Shown piece by piece: positions 33,607 through 45,220 of a stretch of 64,000 nucleotides of DNA. Origin of the DNA: Iris pallida. Its lineage: Eukaryota; Streptophyta; Magnoliopsida; Asparagales; Iridaceae. Below the pieces are notes generated by a model that worked only from the letters and a program-made list of their open reading frames with translations, searched no databases and was not told the DNA's origin. A program made the translations under genes and the position numbers. The number at the start of each line of letters is the position of its first letter. Position 1 is the stretch's first letter. The DNA is taken from assembly GCA_029216955.1 (NCBI GenBank), contig JANAVB010006999.1, forward strand, positions 3,003,102 through 3,067,101, written 5' to 3'.

Positions 33607-34383
33607 TGTTGGGTTTTGGTCTTTTTCAAAGTGAATTTTAGTCCCACATCGGCTAGACCAAAGGACTTGTTTCTCTATATATTAGCTTTGCTAGTTTAGA
33701 GATGCATATGTGGTGTGGAGGTGCACATGGGTGTGCGATGTGGGATTATTTTTCTACTGGAAAAAAGGCTAAATCAACAATTGAAACCATTCATTCTTTT
33801 TGCTCTTGGGAAATTTATTTCCGTGGGAGCTAAGCCCCGTAGGGGCTTAGCGACTCGAACTTAGACTCGGACTCGGGCTCATGGGCTCATGAGGTGTAAT
33901 GTGGCGTTTTGTTGGCGCACTTTGCACTTAGCCCAGTTTGCGCTTGGTTGCGCTGGGTTGTGCGGGTTGCGCGGGCGCACGGGTTGCTTTTGCTCGGGAG
34001 TTCGTGTCCATCCAAGGAGTCAGAAGAGCAGGAGTGTTCCAAGTTCTCCGACGAACTTGCTGGTTCCTGGAAGCTGTTCGTGTAGGGCGAATAAAGCTTT
34101 GAACAACGGTGATTATTCACCCCAGCAGGAGTTCTTCCATCTTTCGCCAGTCACCTTCTTCATTGCTGCCAGTAATTCTGATTGTATCTTCTTTTTAGAA
34201 GTACTACGATCGATTGCTGTGGATTGCGAAATCTTTTTAGATTCTCGTAATACTAAAACGAGATTTTTGTAGATCTTCGTTATACTTGCGCAACCTTCCT
34301 AGAAGTGTTGCATTGGAACATTGTTTTTACAATTGTTTTATTTTCTCTGTTTTTCATCAAAAAATTGTGCCTCGGCACTAACA
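33607..34383 (+). repeat. 5' LTR of the copia element (internally shortened)
   Basis: 777 bp, compared with 1,389 bp for its partner. Alignment by eye shows two gaps relative to the 3' LTR, equivalent to 58131-58275 and 58339-58798. The second is bounded by the short direct repeat GTTGC. The second missing segment contains a strong TATA box of the 3' LTR. Outside the gaps the LTRs differ by a few percent. Confidence 0.9.
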
Positions 34384-34405
34384 ATCTCAAAGCTTTATTG
34401 CTACG

Positions 34406-35247
34406 ATGGAAAACGTTAATGCTTTACTCCTCAATACTGACTTTTGTAAGTTAGAAAAGTTTGATGGAGAGCATTATCAAGTCTGGAAGAGGAAGGTTTA
34501 TCTCACTCTTCAACTCAGAGACATTGATCACGTGCTTATTGAAGAGGAACCTACCGTTCCAGATACTGTGTCTGCTGCCGCAATCACTGCGGCTACTAAA
34601 TTCAGGCCAAGTGGAGAAGGAAGAATAGCATTTGTAGGTTACTTATCCTGAATGCTATGGAGGATTCCCTAGCAGAATTCTACAGTAAGAAACCAATTGC
34701 CAGAGACATATGGGAGTCTCTGGAGAAACTGTACGAAGAAGACAAAAATAAGAGCAAGATATTTGTGGTTGAAAAATATCACAAATGGCTCTTTGAGGAC
34801 GAGAAGTCCAGGCTACCGCAGGTAAAAGAATTTCTGAAGCTGCGACAAAAGTTGGAAGACGAGACGATGTCCCTCCCCGACAAGTTTGTTGTTGGAGGGA
34901 TTGTCTCAAAGCTCCCCGCTGGGTGGAGTAAGTTCTATGCAAATATGTATAGAAAGAAGCTTGAGATCAGCCTTGAAGATCTCTTGCAAGAAATCTATGT
35001 TGAGGACCAGATGCGGGCTCAACTCAAGGTGGACGCACTGTCTAAGCAATTGGCTAACGCCAATCTGGTTCATACCAAGGAACCAAGGAGAAAGCAGGCG
35101 GCTTCCCACAGCAAGAAGAAGGACCCTAACAATCTGAACGTGAAGGAGACTTCCTTCAAGCGAAAGAAGGCAAAGTCTCAGATGCCTTGTTTCAAGTGTG
35201 GCAAGAAGGACCACTTCAAAAGTGAATGCAAAGCAAAGACCAAGTAA
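34406..35247 (+). pseudogene. Copia Gag
   Basis: The start MENVNALLLNTDFCKLEKFD and KFDGEHYQVWKRK match the N-terminal motif of plant copia Gag. The C-terminus has a CCHC zinc knuckle, CFKCGKKDHFKSEC, which binds RNA during packaging. A frameshift at about 34600-34612 separates the first 80 codons from the rest, where KNSICRLLILNAMED resumes in the other frame. A TAA at 35245-35247 then interrupts what is normally a continuous gag-pol frame. Confidence 0.88.
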
Positions 35248-36651
35248 TCAGAGCAAGGAGAGCCTAGTAAGGTATCTATGATCACTGACGTTGTTGCTAT
35301 GATTGCGCAGGTTGATGCGGTAAGGACTGACTCTGACTGGTGGGTAGACACGGGAGCCTCCTGCCATGTCTTCTCCAGTAAGGAGTGGTTCACCACCTAC
35401 ACACCTACTTCTGAAGTGGTTATGATGGCGAACCAGGCATAAGCTAAAGTGCTCGGAATCGGGACGGTGGTGTTGAAGCTGACTTCGAGGAAGTCTCTGA
35501 CGCTTCAAGGCATGAAGCACGTACCTGCTATCGCCAAGAACCTGATCTCAGGAGGCCTACTCTGCAACGCAGGCCTCAGGATGGACATCAATGCTGGCCA
35601 GATGGTGATGTCTATCAAGGGAATATATTTCGGAAAAGCTTTTTATACCGAAGGAATGTTCAAAATTCAACTTGTAAATCAGTCCAATGTAATTAATGTG
35701 ATTAATGAAATCACTCCTTCTGCTTATACTTTTGAGTTGTGGCATAATAGGCTAGGACATGTTCATTGTAAACGAATAAACAGAATGTCTAGTCTAGGAC
35801 TTATCTCCAAGTGTGGGGGTAAGGTAGAGAAATGTGAAGTTTGTGCTCAAACAAAGATCATAAGGAAACCCTTTCCTCGGGTTAATCGAAGTACAGATCT
35901 TCTGGAGTTGGTACACTCCGATATCTGTGACTTCAAACAGTTCTCTACAAAGGCCGGGATGAAGTATTTCATAACCTTCATCGATGACTTCTCAAAGTAT
36001 GCGTTCGTCTACTTGCTGAAGGCTAAAGAAGAAGCATTCGAGAAGTTCAAGGAGTTCAGAGCCGAAGCTGAGTGGCAGACTGGACAACAACTCAAAAGAA
36101 TAAGAAGTGATCGAGGTGGGGAGTACAGGTCTCATGAATTCGCATCGTTCTGTAAAGAACATGGAATTGTCAATAAGACTACGGCTCCATACTCTTCTCA
36201 ATCAAACGGAGTAGCGGAGAGGAAGAACAGAACGTTAACAGAAATGATTAACTCAATACCGTTGACTACGGGTCTTCCTAAGTGCTACTGGGGAGAAACT
36301 GCACTGACGGCCACTTTTATTCTGAATAGGGTGCCTCATGTAACTTCTGACATTACTTCTCATGAACTCTGGTTCAAAGTCAGACCTAACTTGAATGTCA
36401 TTCGAGTGTGGGGGTGTCTGGCATATGTCAAGCTTCCAGATCTGAAGATTCAGAAGCTTGGGACAAGGACTACTAAGACGATCTTCTTGGGGTATGCCGA
36501 GAAGAGTGATGCTCGAAAATTTTTTGATATTGAGTCAAATCATATCATTGAATCTCGCGACGCAGAATATTTTGAAGACAAATTTGTAAGGCACAAGAAT
36601 ATTGTTCTTGCGGATGTTCCGAAGAATAATGAGGGTGCGGATCTTCAATGA
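35248..36651 (+). pseudogene. Copia protease and integrase
   Basis: This follows Gag in the same frame. The protease active site appears in WWVDTGASCHV. A TAA at 35440-35442 breaks the frame just after it. From 35449 come the gag_pre-integrase zinc region (ELWHNRLGHVH ... CEVCAQTK) and the integrase core with D at FIDDFS, D at RSDRGGEY and E at NGVAERKNRT, so the catalytic triad is visible. The frame ends at 36651 and RT continues in another frame, so a frameshift lies in about 36600-36650. Confidence 0.9.
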
Positions 36652-38007
36652 AGATGTGGTCCAAGAAGATGTTATTGTTGAAACAATGGTTGAACCAGAT
36701 CTCGCTGAGCCGTCAACGAAGCGAGTGAGGAGGCCGAAGGATTTCGGAAGTGACTTTGTCACCTATCATGTCGAAGCTGATCCGCTTACCTATGATGAGG
36801 CGATGAAGACTAGAGACGCAGTTTTCTGGAAGGAGGCGATTGATAATGAAGTTGATTCTATCACCTCAAATAACACTTGGGTGTTGGTTGATCTTCCTGA
36901 AGGAGCGAAATCCATCGGATGCAAATGGATCTTCAAGAAGAAGATGAAAGCAGACGGAACTATTGACAAGTTCAAGGCTAGGTTGGTAGCCAAGGAGTTT
37001 TCTCAGAAGCAGGAGATTGACTACTTTGACACGTATACTCCAGTAGCCCGGATGACTACCATCAGAATGTTGATTGCTCTCGCAGTGATACATAAGATGG
37101 TGATACATCAGATGGATGTGAAAATGACTTTCCTAAATGGCGAGCTGACCGAAGAGATTTATATGCAACAGCCAGAGGGATTTGTCATCAAGGGTCTTGA
37201 AGATAAAATTTGCAAGTTGGTAAAATTTTTGTACGGTCTTAAACAAGCTCCCAAGATGTGGCAGGAGAAATTTGACAAAGTTATAAGGTCAAATGGCTAC
37301 ATGGTCAGCGAGACGGACAAGTGTGTTTACACGAAGTTCGTTGATGGAAGAGGTGTGATCATTTGTCTGTATATGGACGACATGTTTATCCTGGGTACGG
37401 ATATGAGCTGTGTTACAGAGACAAAGAGGTTCATCTCGAGTAAGTTCAGTATGAAGGACTTGGGGGAAGCTGATGTGATCTTAGGGATCAAGATCATCCG
37501 GACAGACACTGGACTAGCGCTGTCACAGTCTCATTATATTGAAAAAATGATCACTCGTTATGAGTATCGGGATCTTCCTAGGATCGATACGCCGTACAGG
37601 TGTGATATGAAGCTGAAGCCAAATTTAGGGGAAAGCGTCAGGCAGCTGGAGTATGCAAGCGTAATCGGAAGTTTGATGTATGCTACTACTGCTATAAGGC
37701 CTGACATAGCTTTCGTCGTAGGAATGCTGAGTCGTTTCACGAGCAACCCAGGTGCTGAACACTGGAAAATTGTGAAAAGGGTTATGAGATATCTCAAGAA
37801 GACTCAGACATATGCACTGTACTACAGTGGAGATCCGCCGGTAGTGGAAGGCTTCAGTGATGCCAGCTGGTGCTCAGAGGTGGAGAGCGAGAGGTCCACA
37901 TGTGGATTCATTTTTATAATTGGTGGAGCTGCTATATCGTGGAAGTCGAAGAAGCAGACTATGCTCTCGCGGTCATCCATGGAATCTGAGTTCTCTGCAC
38001 TTGATAC
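36602..38007 (+). pseudogene. Copia reverse transcriptase and first half of RNase H
   Basis: The RVT_2 domain is clear: NNTWVLVDLPEGAK near the start, KFKARLVAKEFSQ, QMDVKMTFLNGEL, and the polymerase site YMDDMF. RNase H follows with VEGFSDASWCSE and SRSSMESEFSALDT. The reading frame is then cut at 38007 by the gypsy insertion and resumes at 56411. The host frame outside the insertion is otherwise long and open, so this part decayed little before the second insertion. Confidence 0.92.
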
Positions 38008-38353
38008 TGTTTGCCATTAAAATTCTTTGATTGTAAATTTCAATACAAATAGAACAGTGTTACAATATAGGACTTAGGCGTAGTCCTAGGAGTACACTTT
38101 TGTTTAATCTGGGTTCCTTGTGCCAATGGAGTGAGTGGTAATGCGTTGACTCCGTTGACGATCTGACGACGGTTATCGGTTCTCTGAAGGTCTGGATTGC
38201 TCTGGGAGTTGGAGCTTGCTGAGAGGAGGAAGACGTTGAGTGTCAGTATCTGCCTCTTTGGTGGTGCGAAGTCTCTATCTGTTCGCTGTGGAGGTTGATA
38301 TGTATGCACGTAGATTGATCCGTCTGTGTGTGTGGAAGAAGGAAATAATCCCT

Positions 38354-38363
38354 CTATTTATAG
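38354..38363 (-). promoter_or_regulatory. TATA box, element-sense strand, LTR
   Basis: CTATAAATAG on the minus strand about 350 bp from the end of the LTR, a suitable place for the U3/R border. The other LTR has the same box at 54498-54507. Confidence 0.6.
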
Positions 38364-39395
38364 TTTTGCAGGCTAGCTACTTACGCGCGCATATGTAGGA
38401 TGCGCCTGTACGCGGGGATGCCACGTGTTGATTGCTGATGGAGGCGCATGGACGATGCACCCTGATTGAGGGGGTTGACTTCTTCATGTTGCTATTGTGA
38501 ACCGGCACGTAGCGGAGAAGAAGATCTTTCTGTTGCTGAGATCTTGGATGAGTTGAGTCAAAGGACACGTGTCGTCGACCCATGGCTCGGAGATCTCGGA
38601 TTTGGTAGGGGGAATGATCTGGTAGAATGCGCCTAGGATTGGGCGCATGAGGAGACTTTGGCTCATAACTGTTAGGAGTCACGAACCATTCTGGGCGCAT
38701 GGCTTTTGAGGCGTATACAGAGCTTCAGTAGTGACTTTACTCCTGTCTTTTAGGATCAGGGAGAAGTCTGGGGCGCATGGCTTTTGAGGCACATGCAGAG
38801 TTGTAACAGTGACTTTCCTTCTGTCTTTAGGGATCAGTGAAAAGTCTGAGGCACACAGCTATTGAGGCATATGCAGATTCGGGCGCATGGCCGCAGAGGC
38901 ACATACGAGATGGTTAGGTGGCCTCGTGGCAGTAGCCGTCGGAGAGAAGTAATGATGATGTTGACGTTGGCGATGCTTCGTCTTCTGAAAAAGCTGTCGA
39001 CTGCTCAGACTTTGGGAGGCGTGCTGCCAACTCTGTCAGTTCAGCATTTAATATTTGTGACATTCGATGGACAGCTGAGTGGACGCGTCGGTTGGCGTTC
39101 CGCTAGGCGTATAGGGACGCATGGGGGCGCATCCCCTGTGATGCGCTTGGTACTGAAGGGCGCGTCTGTATGATGCGCTTGATGTTGAAGGGCACGTCTG
39201 TGTGATGCACGGTCTGGCCGACGCATCCGCTTCTTGAGATGTCTTTGATGGTACAACTGTTACGTTCTTCGAGTGCTTTAAATAGCCGTTTTGACTTGAC
39301 TGAATTTGAAGCGTCTGGTTCATCCATTTAATGCAAATTCATTGTACAGAATTCGGAGAGCCATCCACTTGGCGTATGGGTTTGATTTGCCCGGC

Positions 39396-39405
39396 CTATA
39401 AATAG
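39396..39405 (+). promoter_or_regulatory. TATA box, antisense strand, LTR
   Basis: CTATAAATAG on the plus strand, conserved at 55540-55549 in the other LTR. It points rightward into the element's antisense gene, whose own start lies about 1.2 kb downstream. Confidence 0.5.
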
Positions 39406-40256
39406 TGGCATGGAGATAGGGTTGGCCTCTCGTTCTCTCACGTCTTTTCGACATGAACTTGTGTACTCGAATGCATTCTGTTGACGAGATGCTCCCGAGG
39501 GTGAAGATGCGACGCAGTGTCTTCGTTGATGCACTTGAATGTGACTGTTACATCCAAAATACGGAATCGAGGGCTTTCGAGGCAGGCGGAAGGTGCCTGT
39601 TGCATCGAAAGATAGGGATGTTCGGGCCTCGTTTCTATTATTCCGGACGAGCCGTAGATCGGAATGGCGGTGCTGCGGCTTTGGTGGCTCTTTCTTCCTT
39701 CAAAATGGGTGTAGTCCATTCTGGTTGTGTTGAAAGCTGCTTCCTTTAGCCGTGGTTTCGATCACGGTCTTCCTTCGCCTTTGGAGGCTCTTTTGAAGCC
39801 TCCTCTGGCCACAGATTTTGCGGTGCTCTTCTCTTCCTTGGTTCCAGCCAGAGGGTTAAATGCTTCATTTAGTCGAAGCATTTATCAGGTGAGCCTGGCT
39901 GGAAGAGCGGCACATAACTGGGCTGCTGAAGGGATGCACATAACTGAGCTGCTGAAAGGATGCGCCCTGCTGAGGGTGTATGGTGGGACGCGCCTAGCTG
40001 AGGGCACATGGTGATTGCTGTGCCTGACTGGAGGCGCATGGTGATTGCTGGCTGTAGACTTAAGATCCTTTCTTTGTAGAAATTCTTCTTTGTACGATCT
40101 TCCTTAGACATGTAATAGACTTTTATATGTGAAATAAAAAAGTTCTCTTTCAATGTCTATATTTTGTTGCTTTTTGCTGTGAAGCACTTTGTCCAAGCTT
40201 TGGCATATGTAGTCTGGCACATAGACTTTCGGGTTCAGAAATTCCATGCTTCTACA

Positions 40257-40275
40257 AGACCCCCTTCAAAGTTTT
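40257..40275 (-). other. Polypurine tract of the Tat/Ogre-like element
   Basis: On the minus strand AACTTTGAAGGGGGTCT lies directly next to the 3' LTR start TGTAGAAG. This is the expected plus-strand primer and confirms the minus orientation of the element. Confidence 0.75.
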
Positions 40276-40531
40276 CAAAACTTTTGGATAAGTTTTGGAA
40301 TACTTTGAATAAGAAGCATGGTGGTGGAGGCGCATGACCGTCGGGGCGCATATATACTCCGCACATCAGTGATGGGGTGCATGCTCCGCTCAGTTAGTGC
40401 AAATAATAACGCCTCGATAACCGAAAAAGATTAATGATGATCTTTTTTTGTTTTATTTGTGGTTATCCTTCACAGAGCCCGAAACGACGGCTGAGATCGC
40501 ACATCATCGGTTCACGCGTGCGACCAAGCCC

Positions 40532-40633
40532 TATAAATAGACAAGAGATAGAGAGAGAAAGTTCTTCTTCTCCTTGCTTTTGCTTTATTTAGAGTTCTTC
40601 TTCAAAAACCCTAACTTTTCTTCTCTCAAAGAA
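40532..40633 (+). promoter_or_regulatory. Promoter and 5' UTR of the antisense PMD gene
   Basis: A TATA box TATAAATA lies at 40532-40539, about 100 bp upstream of the start codon. The leader is CT-rich (TTCTTCTTCTCC) and contains AAACCCTAA at 40606-40614, a telo-box common in leaders of plant housekeeping genes. This is separate from the LTR promoter. Confidence 0.65.
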
Positions 40634-43600
40634 ATGGCTCCCAAGACTCCTCGCGGCGGTGCTGGCAAGGGAAAAGGAAAAGAACTTGTGACAGCTGCAG
40701 CGGCCGATGTTCTTCGTCGTCCTATCGAAGTTCGGCCGGAGGTGGTTGGTAAGTTTTATTTTACATACACCAATCGCACATAGACCTTGAGTCTTTTGAT
40801 GATATGCCGAGGTTTTGCCGCCGACGCGCATGGGTTTAAGCCCTGAAGATGCGCCGAAGCTCTACTGCTGAGGCGCATGGGTTTACATCCTGATGATGCG
40901 CCGAAGTACTGCTAACGCACATGGGCACACGCCCTGATGACGCGCCGAAGCTCCGCTGCTGATGCGCCTGGGTTTAGACCCTGATGATGCGCCGAGGCTC
41001 TCGGACGCGCTATGCGCTTTTGATAAGACTCAGATTCTTTTATTATTTCTAACATTTTTTTGCTAGTATCGATGCCTATCCCACTCTTGAGTGAAGTGCT
41101 CTTGGACACTGCCATCTGCCAGACGGGAGTAGATTATAACGAGGAAGTGATGAACCCTGCTCAAGCTGCTATTATGCTGGACCAGCATATCGAGAGAATG
41201 ACTCAAATCCGGGAACAGCAGTATGGGTTCCTCAAACGGATGATGGAGCATGGAGTTTTAAAATCTGCCACATCTGATAAAGTGACCTTCTTGAAGCCTG
41301 AGTTCCTGTTTGAGGACTGCCTTACTTCTACTGAAGCAACAGTGTTGAAGGTCAAGGAAGACTGGTTTTTCACAGCAAAAGGAGTGCATATGACCGTTAA
41401 GCAACTTGAACGTCAATGGCCTTTGATGGCCTTCTGTCGTCTCGCTTCCAAGAGAAGGATGCCTTGGGATCTTACTCCTTCTCAGGGGGGGCGGTGACTG
41501 GCATCATAAAAATTGATTCAACCTCTGATCAGAAAGATACTTTGACCGCAGTGCGGTCTGGGTCTTCTTTCACCTGGCGGACTCTACGCCCTGGGAGCAT
41601 TTATAGTGATGTTCCCCTTGATACATTTGCCCATAGTGCCTTGACTTTTGCACATCGCATGCTGTTGATGGAACGCTCATACCCGAAAGGAGAGTTTCGA
41701 GTAGAGGGTTGGTGTCATTATGCTTCCAAATGGGATAAACTGACACTCTGGGTTTTGTCGCGATTCCAGACTGAGCTCCGAGAAATTGGGCTGACTGCTG
41801 CGATTCGTGCCACCCAAGCAGGTGTTGACATTAATAGGCATATGTTCCTCACACTCTTGGAGATGTTTGATATCCATATCGGGACCTTTTTTACTCCGGT
41901 GGGGGAGTTAGGGCTCGTACTTCATGAGATGTATGAGGTATCAAAGCTCCCTTGGGGATCGGAACCCTATGAAGAGTATTTTCCGACCAACGAAGAATTT
42001 CAAGTCCTGGGGGACAAGGCTGAAGAGATGACGGCCGTCTTTAAGGAAGTGGCTAGTCATCATTACTATATACAGAAGAGGGACAAGGGCGGATTGCAGC
42101 CTCATGTGACTGCTTGGAGAGATTACGTCTTTCGGCAAGACAAGGGGGATCCCTCCCAATTCTCCACTCCGCCGGCGCTCTCTCGTAGCGAAGTGCTCTC
42201 TGAGATGAGCAGGTTAGATGAGAAGAATCCCCAGGAAAACGAGGACCAGCAGTCTGATGAACGCTCCTACAGCTGTTTCTGGCATCTTGCTCATCGAATG
42301 TCGTCAAAAGCAGTATTGGTCGCGTATCTCATGGTTTGGCTTCGGGATTATGTCTTTCCGGGCGGATCCGGCTCTGTAGAGAGAGTGACCCGACACTTGA
42401 TCTTGCCAGCTGTGAAGTTGGTCTTTGGCCGACGCTTGGCTCTACTCCCCGCGATGGTATGTAATTTACTGCGAGGTTTACGCGAGTTCGCAGGAAATGT
42501 GATTCATGACCGAGGTCGGAAAGATAACTTTCCGCGTACTGAACTGCCGTTTTACTATTTAATGGGGTGCTTAATTTTACACCATCCCAACGTAATGAGT
42601 CCGGGTTCAGAAGAAGACTATAGGGCCGGAGATGCATTCCTCCGCCGTTTCTACCAGAGGAGTTGGTCGCACACTGGTGTCCCTGTTTGCAGAAGGGTTT
42701 TATCCCATCTTCAGGGATGGGAGATCAACAAAGTTGGTCCGATCTTATTGGGTTTTGAGGCCAATGAAGACTTAAGGGATTCAGGTGAAGATGCCACCGC
42801 TCTGCCTCCGTGGGGATTCCGCTGGTTGCAGAGTATCCGGCCATCCCACCTGGTGTACCGGAACAGGAATCAGGGCTTCCTGGAACCGTATTTACCGAGC
42901 CGCTTTGCACGTCAATTCGATTATGCGCAGCTGATGTTAGATAATCCCAGTATCATCCTAGGGTATGCTGGAAGCTTGCTGGATGGCGCACGAGCTTGGC
43001 ATTACTATAATGCTGGATGTACTGGAGCTCGCTTTACGCTGCCTGCTCAAGATCCGCGGCCGTCCATTCTTTACTCGGCCGCCAAGTTTTACTGTGTTAT
43101 GGCTGTCGCGTCTTCCGGGTATGATAGGGAGACGAGTCTCGTTGCAGCACCCCGTTAGTGGTGACTGGGCATGTATCGGCCAGGGCTCGACCACACCGTC
43201 CACCAGGGGAGTGTCAGGCTGAACCTTCAGTTGATCAACCGAAACGACGTGCAGATGCAGGGGCTGGATCTCTTATGTCAAAGAAGCTAAAGAAGACATC
43301 GTCACCGTCTGTGTCGTCAGATTCAGCATCTGCAGAGGTAAGAATGCCCCATATAGTCTGGTTTGGGTTCAATATTTTATATAATTAATGCTTCCCTTTT
43401 GTACAGGAGCCGCTAAAAAGAAAGCCTCGTACTCCAAAATCTGGGGAGCAGGCCAAAGGAGATGGCGGGTTCGTCTGAAGTGCGCATCCTACCGACTATG
43501 ATGTCACCTATGAAGGAGAATCCGGAGGATGTTGTTGTCTTGGAGATTCCAGCGTCCCCGGATTATGTCAGAAGGGGAACTGAGGATGCAGCAGCTTCCG

Positions 43601-45008
43601 AGATGATAAAGGTCGCGGCTGGGGCCTTGGATGCCGAGGGTCCAGCAGACCCGAGGCTTCCTGGTGATGATGTGGGGTGGAGTTCGTCGTCTTCAGATGA
43701 CGTTACTCCAGAATTGCAAGAGCCTGTTACGGGGGCAACAGAGACGGTCGGAACAGAGGAGAGGGTTGATTCCCCTCCTTGTTATGATGAGGGGAGGTCG
43801 GCTGCATCATTGCCGAGCCCTACCCCAGACTCAGCGGCAAAAGCTGAGGTGGCTACCAATCAGGAGGTAGCGACAGATCCTGTCCCTATAGAGGGATTTG
43901 ATGAAGAGACCCGTCTGGCGGTCCTGACTTCAGGGACGAGTCAGGAGGTAAGTGTTGATCTCCCCGTTCTGCCAGGGGAAGTATTGGCTGGTGATAGTAC
44001 GTTGGGTATTGGAGAGGTGGCCACTGACGTCGGTGGTACTTCCAAGTTCGGGAAGGGTAAGGGTGTGATGGAACCCTCTGTTGCTCCTTCCACTTGGGGT
44101 ACTATCTCGACGCCTATCCCAGCTTCTTCTGTTCCTTTGGCTCCTCGGACTAGTAGTCAGGCCCCTGTTGATGAAGAGCCTACTGATACCGAGGTTCAGC
44201 CTCGCAGATTGAGGTCGGCGGGTCTTCTTCCGGTCCGTCGACTGGAGTAGCTCCTCTAAGCCCTGCTATGACGCCGCAGGTGCTGGCGGACGCAGATGAA
44301 TATGTGAGATTCATCGTTGAGGCAGTGTACAAAATGCTGCTGAGGGGGGTATCGGCAGTGATGGACGCCAAGGGGAGCTTTGCGACGGCAAGAACTCTGG
44401 CATTGCCTCATATCAACTTGATCCGTGTTCACCCGGGCCATAAGCATATGGCCGACATTCTGGAAGCCACTGTGGCTGAGTTGGACCAGCGACTTTCTGA
44501 GTTAGGGCGCATCCAGCGGAATGACCTCTCCGTCCTGATAGATACGAAAAAGGAAAAGTTGCTCGTCGAGACTGTGTCTTCCTACCAGGCCACCGTGAGC
44601 ATCCGGGAACGCGAAGTGTCTGAGACTGAAGCTGCAGTGGAGCGGTTATCTCAATCTACACGGGAGACAGAGGAGACGCGAGCTGCGCTGTCCGCAAATA
44701 TCGCGGAGATTGCTGCACAGATGTGCCGTCTTGAGGATCAGCGGGCCCGACTCCTATTGGACACTGAACGTGTCCAGGCTGAACATGTAGCGTTCAAGAA
44801 GGAGGAAGCAGCTTTCACTCTCCGAGCTCTTACCCTGATTCAGCAGAGACAGCAGCTTGATGAGAAGCACGAGAATGAAACTTCTGCTGAGGCTGTCGAA
44901 GCGATGCGTCAAGAAGCTGAACGTCGAGTCTTGGCGACTGTGGAGACTCGGGCGGCAGACTTGAAACACAGAATTGCAGAGCTTTCGGCCAACCCTGGGG
45001 ATATTTAG
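40634..45008 (+). pseudogene. Antisense plant mobile domain (PMD) gene with coiled-coil tail
   Basis: Exon 1 (40634-40748) starts MAPKTPRGGAGKGKGKE, a basic N-terminus. A GT-AG intron to 41066 joins in frame with exon 2. The central part has TFFTPVGELGLVLHEMYEVS and PYEEYFPTNEEF, resembling the PMD (aminotransferase-like) family, which includes host proteins in silencing and transposon-borne relatives. A probable intron (43337-43406) leads to an acidic Ser/Glu-rich region, then a heptad-rich coiled coil (about 44430-44990). A 1-nt loss near 41420 and frame changes near 43158 and 44250 break this copy. It lies opposite pol, between pol and the 3' LTR, where Tat elements carry antisense ORFs. 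A nuclear role is inferred only. Confidence 0.75.
40790..41010 (+). repeat. GATGCGCC tandem repeat inside PMD intron 1
   Basis: Five units of about 46-49 bp start with GATGCGCCGAAG-like words near 40799, 40848, 40895, 40939 and 40985. Several contain the pair ATGCGCC and GGCGCAT, which can form a hairpin. The GGCGCATG word is the same one that fills the LTRs. Confidence 0.8.
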
Positions 45009-45084
45009 GGCTTGTAATCTCTGCTCTTTTGTATTTTTGCAACTCTTGCTGGGGATAGTGTAATCCTTTACTCTCTTTTTTTTA

Positions 45085-45100
45085 GAAATAATAAAGAAGT
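45085..45100 (+). terminator. Possible poly(A) signal of the PMD gene
   Basis: AATAATAAAGAAG lies about 80 bp after the last PMD codon, in an A-rich context preceded by T-rich sequence. This fits a plant near-upstream polyadenylation element, without proof. Confidence 0.4.
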
Positions 45101-45220
45101 ACACCATTTTCTGCGATGTGTTCATTTTTGCTTGTCATGAACTTTGATGATTTGTATGGACCTATTATCTTTTGTGTATCTTGGTTTTAGATACTGATAA
45201 TAAGTTTGAAGGATCCAATG

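Larger units (their letters stand above)
38008..40256 (-). repeat. 3' LTR of the Tat/Ogre-like element
   Basis: 2,249 bp. In element orientation it runs TGTAGAAGCATGG to AATGGCAAACA. It is rich in GGCGCATG words. In element sense a TATA box (CTATAAATAG) lies at 38354-38363. A second CTATAAATAG lies on the opposite strand at 39396-39405, pointing toward the PMD gene. Confidence 0.92.

Noticed and set aside
37873..37882. Another CTCAGAGGT match to the stem-loop core
   Set aside because: It is within the copia RNase H coding sequence (WCSEVESER) and lacks the rest of the core and the flanking stem.
38862..40153. Several 70-105-codon frames within the LTR (and twins at 55006-56302)
   Set aside because: They lie in non-coding LTR sequence, overlap on both strands and differ between the two LTRs in ways not restricted to third positions.
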